Source of the DNA: Poriferisodalis sp965215815
GTDB lineage: Bacteria > Actinomycetota > Acidimicrobiia > Acidimicrobiales > Poriferisodalaceae
Assembly (NCBI RefSeq): GCF_965215815.1
Contig: NZ_CBDCEO010000012.1
Span: 868,001-932,000, forward strand
Reading direction: 5' to 3'
DNA: 64,000 bases
The notes beneath the pieces were generated by a model, which searched no databases, had not been told where the DNA came from, and worked only from the letters and a program-made list of their open reading frames with translations. This document shows, piece by piece, positions 42,025 through 51,870 of the stretch (its first letter is position 1; every line of letters begins with the position of its first letter). The position numbers and the translations under genes were made by a program.

Positions 42025-42453
42025 TCCCACGTCGCAGGCCGCCCGCTACAGCACAGACATCGCCGGACTCCTGATCCTGCTCTGGCTGCTCACCGGTCAA
42101 AAACCCTCTCGAATGGCTCAAAACAGTTTTGCAAACAAGCGATAGCCACCAGCGCACCGAAGCTGCGGTGTGGGGCCAGACGTACACAGCCTGCATAGCC
42201 ACGGACCCTGACCATCCATTCAGGCGAAGGCGAACGCCAGCGAATCAGTCAGGCTGTGGCGCGAATCACTGGATCTCGATTTCTCGGCGCTCAGGTAGGC
42301 GCGCACACAAATCCCAATTGCTTGAGACCGAGCTGCGTCGCCGCGATGGTCGCGGCTGAGGCCTGAGCATCTGAAACGTTCAGCCAGCAACCCACCAGGA
42401 ATCAGCAGCCCGACGACTTCGCCCCGCGGTGTCTGGTCGCACAGGCCAGTGTT
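42025..42453. other. Gap with one doubtful small frame
   Basis: A frame at 41894-42145 ends with a hydrophobic stretch (DIAGLLILLWLLTG) but most of it overlaps the previous gene in another phase. No other coding signal, repeat or terminator hairpin was recognised before the convergent membrane-protein gene. Confidence 0.35.
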
Positions 42454-43092
42454 TCACTCCTGGTTGCTGACGACGTTCGTGATCGCTTCGACGGTCGCTG
42501 CAGTCTCTTGGGCCCCTAGAACCGCCACCATCAGATTCAGAAGGGTCGGCACCATCAGCACCACACATCCGGTGAGCAGCCAGCTTCCCACGGCACAGCT
42601 GTAGGCCGCCCATTGCCGTGGCCCACCGAAACTCCGCCAGGGCCAGTCCAGCCTCGAGTCGGGAATACCCAGCAGCACTGATGCCTGCGGCACGGCGGGC
42701 CGGCCGCGGGGCCGCGCCACGAATCCGCAGCCGGCGACTACCAGGGCGCCAATGCCGCAATAGACCAGCCGCAGCGCCCACTTCCACGGCTCCAAGATGT
42801 GCCCCCTCGGATCGAGTGCGTACCACCACCCCTCCGTGACATCGCTCAGCTCGCCGTGCACGAACGCCAACACGACAAGCGCCGCTCCCAGCAGCGGTAG
42901 CACCACGGCTGGCACCATCGCCAGCCTCCCCATCAGCGCCTCGGCCAGTGCCCCGGCCAGCCGCGTTCCGTCATGGGTGCCGCTGTATCGAAAGTCGTCC
43001 CGATCTTGTCGATGCGGAACCCACAGCAGAAGTGCGCCCAGCGCCGGCGCGGCCAACGCCAGGCTCATGATCTCCCGGTAAATCACCATCAT
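42454..43092 (-). CDS. Hypothetical membrane protein, 212 aa
   Basis: Four or five predicted membrane helices: MSLALAAPALGALLLWV, LAMVPAVVLPLLGAALVVLAFV, LRLVYCGIGALVVAGCGFVA, WAAYSCAVGSWLLTGCVVLMVPTLLNLM (last two may be one long or two helices). It starts MMVIYREIM at 43092; an upstream ATG at 43155 adds a cysteine-containing leader. No family recognised and no neighbour suggests a function. Confidence 0.6.
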   Translation of the reverse strand: MMVIYREIMSLALAAPALGALLLWVPHRQDRDDFRYSGTHDGTRLAGALAEALMGRLAMVPAVVLPLLGAALVVLAFVHGELSDVTEGWWYALDPRGHILEPWKWALRLVYCGIGALVVAGCGFVARPRGRPAVPQASVLLGIPDSRLDWPWRSFGGPRQWAAYSCAVGSWLLTGCVVLMVPTLLNLMVAVLGAQETAATVEAITNVVSNQE

Positions 43093-43204
43093 GTGCTGAG
43101 AGTAGGTACCGTTCGCCGCTCCGCAGCCCTGAGGCGCCAGGTGCAGCACGACCACGCATGGCCCAAGTCGGACTCGGCGCCGGCGTCAGGCACCTACCCG
43201 CCCG

Positions 43205-43550
43205 TTGGCGATGTCGCCGCTCAGGCCTCAGACGACCGGCGGCTCGGCCTGATGTCGTTGTCTTCTGTCGCGTGCCCCCTCGACGTCGTCGGCGCAGGCC
43301 CGCTGCCAGTCGATGTGCCGCTGCTCGATCAACGTCCGCCAGTCGTCCACATGCAGCGCTTGTGCGACAAGGCCTCGGCCGTCGCTGCGCTCCCCGCCGG
43401 CGTTATTACGACGTCGCGGTTGCCGTGGGGGATGATGCGGACGCCGGCCCTGCGGAACATGGCCCGGATCTCTCCAGGGATGGCGGCGTCGTGTTGGACG
43501 ACCTAATGCGCCGGCTCGGCGAATCAGCGCTGTACTTCGGCGGCGGTGAA
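43205..43550 (-). pseudogene. Frameshifted gene downstream of orphan antitoxin copy
   Basis: Translating the minus strand gives protein-like segments in different phases: MNDAAFTAAEVQR, then after a stop VVQHDAAIPGEIRAMFRRAGVRIIPHG, then after a shift LHVDDWRTLIEQRHIDWQRACADD, ending in TGA near 43205. Together they suggest a decayed protein of about 110 residues that began about 30 bp after the antitoxin-like gene, where a toxin would be expected. It does not resemble the toxin at 53744. Confidence 0.45.
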
Positions 43551-43578
43551 CGCAGCGTCGTTCATTTCGGAGCAGTGA

Positions 43579-44040
43579 TCAGCGGAATCCATGCACCCGG
43601 TAATCATCAAGGTCGACAGGCCGGAACCACACGTTGTGTCGTGCGCACGCGGGCGGCGCTACCGATCTGACGTGATCGTTCCAAGGAGTCGCGGGGAACC
43701 GCGGCTGTGCGAACGTCACCGGGCGGCGTGAGCGGCGCGAAGTGACACATTGCGGGGTTGGCACATCGTCGCGGTCGCACAGGGCGTCGACTACCGCGGC
43801 GATCCGTCGGAGGTCGAAGCGCCGCGCGCTGATCCGATGCCGCCAACGAAGTAGCCGGGGCGCATCGGCGATCATCTCGCGGCGACGGAAATCGTCTGAT
43901 GCCGCCCAGTCCTTGCAGAACTGCCGAATGTCGACGAGGCGGCCGCGGCCATCGTCATCGGCGAGGAGCGCACAGAGGTCACGGGCGCGCAGCTGCCGCT
44001 TGTCACCGGTGAGCATCGGGGTCCCGTTGGCTGCGGGCAT
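43579..44040 (-). CDS. Orphan copy of the antitoxin-like protein
   Basis: 153 residues, same length as the copy at 53296-53757 and ending in the same DDYRVHGFR. Core: DLCALLADDDGRGRLVDIRQFCKDWAAS, RRFDLRRIAAVVDALCDRDD, PPACARHNVWF. The partner toxin is missing and only a broken gene follows. The ATG at 44040 is chosen for length agreement with the complete copy. It probably still folds and could act as an anti-addiction protein; inference. Confidence 0.68.
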   Translation of the reverse strand: MPAANGTPMLTGDKRQLRARDLCALLADDDGRGRLVDIRQFCKDWAASDDFRRREMIADAPRLLRWRHRISARRFDLRRIAAVVDALCDRDDVPTPQCVTSRRSRRPVTFAQPRFPATPWNDHVRSVAPPACARHNVWFRPVDLDDYRVHGFR

Positions 44041-44596
44041 GGTCTCACGGTACCGAAGCGCCGATCCGTCAGTCGGGTTCAGGGACGCCGGTGATGTCCG
44101 CATTCCACGAGGTGCGCCCGGGGTTCCGACCAGTGAAGAGCCTGCGAGCAACGAAGCCGCGACGGCTGGCCCCAAGACGAGCCATGAGAGGAACATCTGC
44201 TCAACCTCGGACACGACTGGGACCGTGTGGGAAGAGTGAATCGCACGGGGCCTCGAAGCCGCCCGATGAATCCGCGGGGACGCTCCGACTCGGCCGGGGA
44301 CGGCCATGACGGCGAGCCGACAGACGCCCGGATATGGCTGGCTCTCGGGAGAGCCAGACTGTCAAGAGTAAACGCAATGCTGGGGGCGAGACTCCAAATC
44401 CCGGAGCTGAACGCGCACAAGCAACAGGAACCGCTCGGGAACTAGCGCAGAAGAACACTCTTAGCCCGCGTCTATGCCTTCCCCCCAAGCGTGAGACCTC
44501 GAGCCACCTTCTGGGTTCGTGGGCGTCTTTCGACTGCCGGGCGCGCAAAGGTGGCTCAGCCCGTCACCCTGCTGCCAACCTCGATGACCGCGACAG
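44041..44596. other. Gap without convincing gene
   Basis: Lies between the orphan antitoxin start and the end of the STAND gene. The minus-strand frame of the antitoxin stays open upstream and includes a hydrophobic run (MFLSWLVLGPAVAASLLAG) but it is not shared by the other copies. Other frames are short. No repeat or terminator recognised. Confidence 0.4.
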
Positions 44597-47500
44597 CTAG
44601 CGGTCACGATCGAATATTTCGAGGCGTGTCGTGCGATGTCCCCATAGGCGCCCGCCTTCATAGGCGGCCGCGTCGGTGATCCGCAGGATCCCTGCCCACG
44701 GATCCCGACGGTGTCGGGGCTTGATGGCTTGTTTCTCGCCGATCGTGGCCCACACGAGAGCCGATTGTGTTTCGTTGAGATAGCGCTCAAGGCATTCTTC
44801 CCGCATGAGCAGAGCGCCGTGACCGTCGTCGTGGGCCGATGGATCGAACGCCGCGAGCGTGCCATCTTCGTGCACAAAGTCGGCGCCGTAGCCGGTCCAT
44901 CGAAGACCGATGGCCTCGGTCAGGCCGGGGTTGGGTCGGTAGAAGTCCTCGCTGTGGGCCAATGAACAGTCGTACTCGCCGCCGTTGGCGCTGCATTCGA
45001 ATGCGGCTGATTGGAGCGCTATCGGGCATTGCGGACCGTCGCGCGGCTCTGGCTGCTGGACTCCCAAGTGGTCGCCGAGAAGCGCTCGGGATGCAACGCT
45101 CCACCCGAGTTCGCCGAAGAACAGCTCATAGCTCCGTGGTGGTTCTGGCATCCAGCGACCCGAGAAATCCACAGCTTCGGACCAGGCGATGAACGCTTCG
45201 ACGTCGGCGGCGTCGATGAGATACCCGCACGCGTACAGCCAGATCTCCCGTTGGTCGACCTCGTGGCGGTCGTAGCCCGTCGGCGGCGCTGACTGCCAGA
45301 TGTCCATGCCTTGGAGCTTGATCCATGCGGTCCCGCTCTCGGGGTCGATGAAGCGCAGCTGCTGACCGCGGTCTGGAATGTCGGATTCGCGACGCAGCCA
45401 CTGCAAGTCGTCCACGTCATCGGGGGAAGCGATCGAAGCGGCCTGGGACGTCCACCATCTGGTGGGCGTCCCAGGCCGCTCGCCATGTGCCGTTGCGGGG
45501 GTAACGATGGCGGAGGGGTCGATGTCGCGAACGGAGAGTTGCCACGCTCCGCTGTACTCGTGTGTGGGTGCTTCGTCGTCGTAGCGAGCCCGATACTGGA
45601 AGCGGTCCGATATGTGCGCCAGGATCTCGTGGTATCCGATCCACTGGTATTTCTTGCCGATTCGTTCGGGCTTGCGAGTGTCGCTGCGGCCGTTTCTGTC
45701 CGAGTTGGAAATGCGCCAGTCGAGGTCACCGAAGCGTTCGATGGTCCACCCCAGGTCGAATGCCCTCCACAGCACGTAGCGCTGAATGACCTCGAGGCTC
45801 AGGCGGGGTTCTGGAGCGTCGCGTGCGGCCTTGATCTCTTGGTATGCGGTCTGCTGTTCTTCGCTGAGCGCTGCCAGGAACCGCTCCCCGGGCTCAGGAT
45901 CGAGATCGGGCTCCTCAACCGTGAATGGGAGAACCGGCTCTTCAGCAGCGTCAGATTCGGCCTGGAGCAGAGCGCCGAGGGCCGCTGCGAAGGCCCCGCT
46001 CGTGCTGGTGCGAGGAGGACTCCACAGTGCTTCGAACATCTCCTTGGGTTCGGGGTCGAGGAGCCGTTTGAACGCTTCGGCGCGCTCTGCGGGTGACTGC
46101 CAGGGAGGCTCTGTGATCGGAACGGACAGCCAATGAGGCGATGCCGACGCTGCGTTGGTGCCGATCACATAGCGGGCGAAGTCCCAGTGCATCACCGAGA
46201 ATGCGATCATTCGTTGCGCTCTCTGCGTGCTCGTTAGCTCGGGCTGGTCTTGTCGGATAGGAGGATCGAGCCTCTCCGTCTCGCTGTCATCTGGGATGTG
46301 GGGCCAATCGCTGCGATACGGGGGCACTACAAGGCTCGTGTCCACGGCGATGCTGGCGCCGAGGCGCTGTGCGCGTTCGATGACACCGCGTGCGTAGTCT
46401 CGCAACAGGATGTGTGCCGGAGGTTTGCCGTGCGCGAAGATCAAGCGATACACAGCCTCAGCGAGCGGGGCGAGTCCTCGGGCGTCAGTTGAGCGCATCG
46501 CCACGCCGTACGCGGCTGCCATGACTCGCTCTCGCACGTAGGGATCGTCCACGTCTTCGAAGCGCTCGACCAGTTCGCGGGTCAGCGCGATCTTGTTGGT
46601 CAGCACCGCCACAAGGCCCTTGGTAGCGCGATCGCGAACGAAGCGATGCGAGGCCGTCAGACACCACGCCAACACGACAGCGCACGCCTCTGCAGTCTCG
46701 TCATCTAGCACGGTGACGCGCTCGGGGTGCTTCTCTGTCCAGTCGAGGAGACGGTCCAGCGGCCCCTTGCGCCCATATGCGCGAAACAGATAATGGGACC
46801 AGACAGCGTCGCGGTCAGGCATCCCAACGCGCCGCAGATGTTCGTCGAGGAGTGCCGCCCCCAGGGGATGATGAGGCACGACTGCGCACGCCATGAGCGC
46901 GTCGAAGGCCTCCCCGGTGCCCGGGTGGAATGCCGCACCCAACAGATCGACGACCAGCTCCCGGCAGTCTGATCCGATCCGAGCCGGGTCTCGCCATGGC
47001 AGCCCGCTCAAGAAGGCGCGCCTGACGCCGCGGTCCGTGCCGTGACCCGCGAGGGCTGATGGCAGTTCGACGCTGAGCAGCTCGGGCAACAAGATGCTCA
47101 GCGCCTCAAGGGGCGCGTTCCGAAGATTCCAGCCGTCCACGCTGCTCTCGGCCTGCTCTCCCGTCAACGCGGAGGCCAGCCCTTCGGCGTCGCCGCACCG
47201 GGCGATGAGGTGCTTGGCGATCAGATGGTCAGCGAACCACTCATAGCCGAACGAGACGCTCCAATCGTCGTCGCGGTCGGACCCCGGACTCTCCAACAAC
47301 AACCCGGAGTCGACGAGCGCTCGATACAGCGAAAGCCGATAGCCGCTTCTCGGTGCCAGCGGATCGACAAGTTCCCGGGCCCTGCGCCTGGGAAGCCAGC
47401 GGGCTGCACGCTCGGCGAGTTCTGAGGCCACGGCGTCGAGCGCCCGGGCGACTATGCGATCGCGCGCGTCGTAGTCCAGCTTGTCAGTGATCGTCGCTTC

Positions 47501-49177
47501 GATCGCGTCCAAGTGCCTGCCAAAGACAGTGGTAACGCCCTCAGTTCCGACGGGAATGCTGCGCTCGCCGCGGTTGCGCAGACCCTCGCAGAGTGTTTTG
47601 AGGAACAGCGGGTTGCCGAATTCGGGTCGCAGCAGAGGTGTCGCCGGGAAATCCAATCCGTAGTGCTCACAGAACCGCTCGACCGCGGCGTAGGGATCGT
47701 CAGCGAAGCCGTGATGTGTCACCTCATGGGCTGTGCTCCTGACCGGATCGGGAACGATGTGGTCGATGAAGGGCGAACGAACCGACAAGACGACACCGAT
47801 CCACGGGGAAGCTCTCAGACGGGAAAGAAAGTCAGCGAGATGCGGCGGCCAGATCGCGTGGCCTTCTCCCTCATTGATCGCGTCGATCATGAACAGCGCC
47901 CTGGCGCCGGCGGCCTGCGCGGCGGCCGCCATGGCGCCCACGAACTGCTCCGCAGAGAGATCTGTCAGGTCGAGCTGAGCGCGTGCCTGTAGCCACGGGA
48001 GCTCAGTCGTCGTGAACTGCTGGCCCATCAGGACGATGGTCGGGGACCCTTCGGCCAGCCGCCCAGTCGCGATATCGCACAATAGGTGTGTCTTGCCGGA
48101 CCCAGCTTTGCCCTTGACGATCAACAGATCGCTGTTGACGACGCTCTCATACCGTTCGAGCGTCGCCGAGGCGTTCCACAGTGCGTCTCCCAGAGCACGG
48201 ACTTCCCTGACAGCGTCCCAGTATGGGTTTGGCCGGTTCCTGCGTTCGACCTCTTCGGCCTGGTCGCGCTCGTCGAGCGCTTCCGCCCTCGCCGACAACG
48301 GTGCGAGACACGCGGAGAGCTGCACTTCGGCATCGTCGATTGTCGACGCGATCCCTGACAGCAACCACTTCTGATGCGCGGGACACTGCACGCCATACAG
48401 CTCAGCGACAACGAGGTCGACCGACTCAACAGCCTCAGCCAGCTCCGAGATGGCGTCATGTGTCTCTTCGCTAGCAAGCCTTCGCAGCGTGGAGGCCGAC
48501 GTCTGACGGATGTCCTTGCCCAATTCACGCACTCTTGCCGCCGCGGCCTCAGTGCGGCCGAACAGCTCGAAGTCCTCGACGATCGGCACATCGACATGAA
48601 CCTCGGGCGTGTACCGCGGCCCGGCCACCTCGATGGCCCGCTCAAGCTGCTGGTTGATCCACTCCTTACTGAATTGTCCACCGGTGCCGAACCAGAACCG
48701 AAGACGGCCGACCTGACTGTCGTGCGACAGCAGCCTTGTCAACTCAGACGCGCCCCACCACACGAACTCGACCTTCATGTCACGCTCACGCGCCCAGGTC
48801 GTCCAGATGGAGACCCGTTGCTCCCATTTCTGCATTGCCGTGGTGATGCCTGCCCGACGGCTGTCAGAAAGGTCACGGGGGACACAAATGAAATATCTGA
48901 CCAGCCTCGGATGCGCCTCCAGCGCTGACTTCACCGATCGATCCAGCTGCCTCCACTGCGAATCACCCAACGACCCGCGGAAGAACTTCGCCTGCCAGCC
49001 CAATTCGCAGCCGTCTTCGAGCGCGCAATAGCACTCCACACCGCTATCTGGGCTGCCCTTGCGAAAGAACTCGGCGCCCGCCGGTGCCTCAAGCCGCGCC
49101 AGCTGGCTGCAAATCTCCTCAAAGCCCTCACGCTGAGAACCGTTCAGAGCTCTGAGATCAGACCAGTCCAAACCCAC
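44597..49177 (-). CDS. Avs-like STAND NTPase with N-terminal predicted nuclease (1526 aa)
   Basis: Very large signal-transducing ATPase. The N terminus (about residues 10-150) contains EFFRKGSPDSGVECYCAL ... LGWQAKFFRG, a PD-(D/E)xK-like arrangement ending in Q-x-K, as in Mrr/Cap4-type effector heads of antiviral STAND proteins. The NTPase follows: Walker A IVKGKAGSGKTHLLCDIA (about residue 360), Walker B ALFMIDAINEGEG and VVLSVRSPF. A helical repeat-like sensor region makes up the remaining 900 residues, with WxxxR-type segments such as VMHWDFARYVIGT. Avs proteins bind a phage terminase or portal protein and then cut DNA; that is the likely role here, by analogy. It appears intact and stands alone. 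Confidence 0.8.
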   Translation of the reverse strand: MGLDWSDLRALNGSQREGFEEICSQLARLEAPAGAEFFRKGSPDSGVECYCALEDGCELGWQAKFFRGSLGDSQWRQLDRSVKSALEAHPRLVRYFICVPRDLSDSRRAGITTAMQKWEQRVSIWTTWARERDMKVEFVWWGASELTRLLSHDSQVGRLRFWFGTGGQFSKEWINQQLERAIEVAGPRYTPEVHVDVPIVEDFELFGRTEAAAARVRELGKDIRQTSASTLRRLASEETHDAISELAEAVESVDLVVAELYGVQCPAHQKWLLSGIASTIDDAEVQLSACLAPLSARAEALDERDQAEEVERRNRPNPYWDAVREVRALGDALWNASATLERYESVVNSDLLIVKGKAGSGKTHLLCDIATGRLAEGSPTIVLMGQQFTTTELPWLQARAQLDLTDLSAEQFVGAMAAAAQAAGARALFMIDAINEGEGHAIWPPHLADFLSRLRASPWIGVVLSVRSPFIDHIVPDPVRSTAHEVTHHGFADDPYAAVERFCEHYGLDFPATPLLRPEFGNPLFLKTLCEGLRNRGERSIPVGTEGVTTVFGRHLDAIEATITDKLDYDARDRIVARALDAVASELAERAARWLPRRRARELVDPLAPRSGYRLSLYRALVDSGLLLESPGSDRDDDWSVSFGYEWFADHLIAKHLIARCGDAEGLASALTGEQAESSVDGWNLRNAPLEALSILLPELLSVELPSALAGHGTDRGVRRAFLSGLPWRDPARIGSDCRELVVDLLGAAFHPGTGEAFDALMACAVVPHHPLGAALLDEHLRRVGMPDRDAVWSHYLFRAYGRKGPLDRLLDWTEKHPERVTVLDDETAEACAVVLAWCLTASHRFVRDRATKGLVAVLTNKIALTRELVERFEDVDDPYVRERVMAAAYGVAMRSTDARGLAPLAEAVYRLIFAHGKPPAHILLRDYARGVIERAQRLGASIAVDTSLVVPPYRSDWPHIPDDSETERLDPPIRQDQPELTSTQRAQRMIAFSVMHWDFARYVIGTNAASASPHWLSVPITEPPWQSPAERAEAFKRLLDPEPKEMFEALWSPPRTSTSGAFAAALGALLQAESDAAEEPVLPFTVEEPDLDPEPGERFLAALSEEQQTAYQEIKAARDAPEPRLSLEVIQRYVLWRAFDLGWTIERFGDLDWRISNSDRNGRSDTRKPERIGKKYQWIGYHEILAHISDRFQYRARYDDEAPTHEYSGAWQLSVRDIDPSAIVTPATAHGERPGTPTRWWTSQAASIASPDDVDDLQWLRRESDIPDRGQQLRFIDPESGTAWIKLQGMDIWQSAPPTGYDRHEVDQREIWLYACGYLIDAADVEAFIAWSEAVDFSGRWMPEPPRSYELFFGELGWSVASRALLGDHLGVQQPEPRDGPQCPIALQSAAFECSANGGEYDCSLAHSEDFYRPNPGLTEAIGLRWTGYGADFVHEDGTLAAFDPSAHDDGHGALLMREECLERYLNETQSALVWATIGEKQAIKPRHRRDPWAGILRITDAAAYEGGRLWGHRTTRLEIFDRDR

Positions 49178-49583
49178 GCGCCGTGCTCCTCATCGCCGAT
49201 TGACCGGGCCGATTGAAGCTATCCCGGTCTGGCCAGAGGTCCGCTGAACCATTCTCGCCCGCACGCGATCCCGCCGATCGCCCGCTGGGCCCGGCCGCGA
49301 CCATGGACAGGGCGGGATCTCCCCGGATCACATATCCGCCCGACCGTCCACAGCCCGCGTCAAACGACAACCCGTGCACCGGCGCCAGCGTCCCGACACG
49401 GCTACGGCGCTCCAGCCGATTCCCGGGCGGCTCGCCCGCCAGACCACTCAGCGACACCAAACCCACGCGACTGTCACACACCTGACGAACAACAAGCGCA
49501 CTACCGTCACACCGCTCAAGGCGTCCCCCTTTGACACCCTGACGCGAAAAGGGGCAAGAACGCAGGACGACACTCCAGGAGGA
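49178..49583. other. Divergent intergenic region
   Basis: Between the STAND gene and the 148-aa gene, which point away from each other. It must hold both promoters. The last part has an excellent ribosome site (AGGAGG, about 49577-49582) for the plus-strand gene. No dyad or repeat was recognised. Confidence 0.4.
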
Positions 49584-50030
49584 ATGGTGACGAACCACGA
49601 CGATGCGACTCGCCTCGACTCTGAAGCAGCGCGCAGGTGCGCCTCCGCAACACGACAACGCGCCAATCTGATTGCCGAGCGCGGCGGTGAGAACTGTTTC
49701 GCCACGGCGGCCTACTTGGATGAGTGCGCCCAGATCATCGACTCTGACATGCCCGAGGACCAACGCGCACATCTCGCGATGATTCACGCCGTCATGACAG
49801 CGAGTCGCGCAGGCGCTCAGTCGGCCCGCCTCATCGCTTCCGCGCTAGTGGCGCCCGAAGACAAGGGCGAGCTGCCTCCTGACGCCCCCAAAGGCGAGGC
49901 AGGGGCAATGCTCGCCGCTGCTGCGCTGCTCGACCCGACTACTAATGCCGATCCCAGCACATGGGTGATCCACAATCCGGAGGATTGGGCGGCCAAACGG
50001 CCCGACGACGGTGAATCCCCAGCAACGTGA
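49584..50030 (+). CDS. Hypothetical protein, 148 aa
   Basis: Starts at an ATG with a strong AGGAGG. Soluble and helical: MVTNHDDATRLDSEAARR, NCFATAAYLDECAQIIDSDMPEDQR, AHLAMIHAVMTASRAGAQSARL, and a C-terminal part with WVIHNPEDWAAKRPDD. No family recognised. It is divergent from the STAND gene and is followed by the IS21 insertion 160 bp later, which does not interrupt it. Confidence 0.6.
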   Translation: MVTNHDDATRLDSEAARRCASATRQRANLIAERGGENCFATAAYLDECAQIIDSDMPEDQRAHLAMIHAVMTASRAGAQSARLIASALVAPEDKGELPPDAPKGEAGAMLAAAALLDPTTNADPSTWVIHNPEDWAAKRPDDGESPAT

Positions 50031-50385
50031 CCGCTCCAGCTACGCGCCGAAGCGGAGGGAACTACGGCAGGATCAGCCTCGAAGTCACTGAAGGAGTCAT
50101 GAAGCCGCTCGTCGGCGACACCCACGACTGAGCGTTGCCGGAAGTGCTGACATGGCATCCACCCGTCAAGTGACATCATCGAGAACCCGGCGTGTCGGCG
50201 GCCATGAGATCCTGCCCAGTGGCGGCCATGTAGGTGCCCGCTGGGGGCCAACGGTTCTGCCCGGCGGCGGCCAACAGGACTGCCCGCGTTGAAGTCCATT
50301 TCCCGTCGGGGTCCACCGCGGCGGGGTGCTCCTCCTACTCGAATGGCCGGTCACGACAACGGTGACCGTCGAGTTGGAGGAGCGA

Positions 50386-51870
50386 GTGAAGTCTCGCGAG
50401 GAAATCATGAACATGTTGGAAGCGTTCGACCTGGCTGGGTCGTTGCGTGGCGCCGGTGAGCTGGCCGGGGTGTCTCATCACACTGTGGCCCGTTATGTCG
50501 CTGAGCGCGATGCCGGCGAGCTGGCCGGCGACGGGCCGCGGCGCAGGGGGCGGATCATCGATCCGTTCTTGGCGAAGATCGAGGAGTGGGTCGAGCGGTC
50601 GCACGCCAAGATCCGCGCCGATCGTTGCCACGACAAGCTGAAGGCGTTGGGGTTCGAGGGTTCGGCCCGGACGGTGCGTCGGGCGGTGGCGGAGGTGAAG
50701 GCCAACCATCGCCGTGGTCGGCGGCGGGTGTATCGGCCGTGGATCGGCGAGCCTGGGATGTGGGCGCAGTGGGACTGGGGCACCGGTCCGGTCATCGCGG
50801 GCCGAAGGACGAATCTGTTTTGTGCGTGGTTGGCGTGGTCGAGGTTCCGGGTGGTGGTGCCGTGTTGGGATCGCAGGTTGGCGACGGTGATCGGCTGTGT
50901 CGACCGGGCGATGAGGGCCTTGGGTGGTGCACCGACGTATTGGTTGACCGACAACGAGCGCACCGTCACGATCGACCACGTCGCGGGGGTGCCGGTCAGG
51001 CATCCGGAGATGGTCGCGATCGGCGGCCGCTACGGGATCACGATCGCGACGTGTGTGCCGGCGGACCCTGAATCCAAGGGCGGGTCAGAGGCGACGGTGC
51101 GGGTCGCCAAGGCCGACTTGGTGCCCACCGACGCGAACCTGCGCGGCGACTGCGCCAGCTGGGCCGAGCTGGTCGATGCGTGCGAGGCGTGGATGGCCGA
51201 GGTCAACGGCCGTGAGCATCGGGTGACCCGGCGGGCACCGGTCGAGATGGTCCTCGAGGAGCAGCAGCGGCTGCATCGCCTGCCCGAGGCCCCATACACG
51301 GCGGTGCTCGGGGAGACCCGGAAAGTCTCTTGGAGCTCCACGATCAGCTTCGGCGGCGTGACCTACTCGGTCCCGCACACGTTGGCCGATGAGACGGTGT
51401 GGGTGCGTGTGGACGGTGACCACCTCGTCGTCACCCACTGCGCACCGTCAGGCCCAATCGAGGTTGCCCGCCACCAGCGTTCGACGCCTGGGCATCCGAT
51501 GATCGACGACGCCCACTACCCGCCGCGCCCGGCTGGGCCGCTCGGGCGGCGTCCGAAACCGACGAGCGCGGCCGAGGCCGAGTTCGGCGCCATCGGAGAC
51601 GGCGCCCGCACCTGGCTCGTTGAAGCAGCTGCTGCGGGCACGACCCGCATGAAGGTCAAGATGGCCCAAGCCGTCACCCTTGCCCGACTGCACGGCGCCG
51701 AGCGGCTTGACGGGGCGCTCGGTGCCGCCGCGATGTTCGGCCGCTTCGCAGACGGCGACCTGGCCTCGATCCTGGCCGCTGACCCGCCCGGACAGCGCCG
51801 ACGCGCCGATGACGTGCACTCGCTGCAGCCCGGCACCGCCGCCTGGGGTCGCCTCGGAGGCGACCGATGA
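50386..51870 (+). CDS. istA: IS21 transposase IstA
   Basis: DDE transposase of 494 residues. N-terminal HTH (AFDLAGSLRGAGELAGVSHHTVARYVAERDA), then the rve-type catalytic core with D in AQWDWGTGPV, D in WLTDNERTV and the Glu in DPESKGGSEATV, and a C-terminal beta-rich domain (SSTISFGGVTYSVPH). The GTG at 50386 follows GGAGG at a good distance; the frame is open to an ATG at 50326. Overlaps istB as ATGA. Confidence 0.92.
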   Translation: MKSREEIMNMLEAFDLAGSLRGAGELAGVSHHTVARYVAERDAGELAGDGPRRRGRIIDPFLAKIEEWVERSHAKIRADRCHDKLKALGFEGSARTVRRAVAEVKANHRRGRRRVYRPWIGEPGMWAQWDWGTGPVIAGRRTNLFCAWLAWSRFRVVVPCWDRRLATVIGCVDRAMRALGGAPTYWLTDNERTVTIDHVAGVPVRHPEMVAIGGRYGITIATCVPADPESKGGSEATVRVAKADLVPTDANLRGDCASWAELVDACEAWMAEVNGREHRVTRRAPVEMVLEEQQRLHRLPEAPYTAVLGETRKVSWSSTISFGGVTYSVPHTLADETVWVRVDGDHLVVTHCAPSGPIEVARHQRSTPGHPMIDDAHYPPRPAGPLGRRPKPTSAAEAEFGAIGDGARTWLVEAAAAGTTRMKVKMAQAVTLARLHGAERLDGALGAAAMFGRFADGDLASILAADPPGQRRRADDVHSLQPGTAAWGRLGGDR

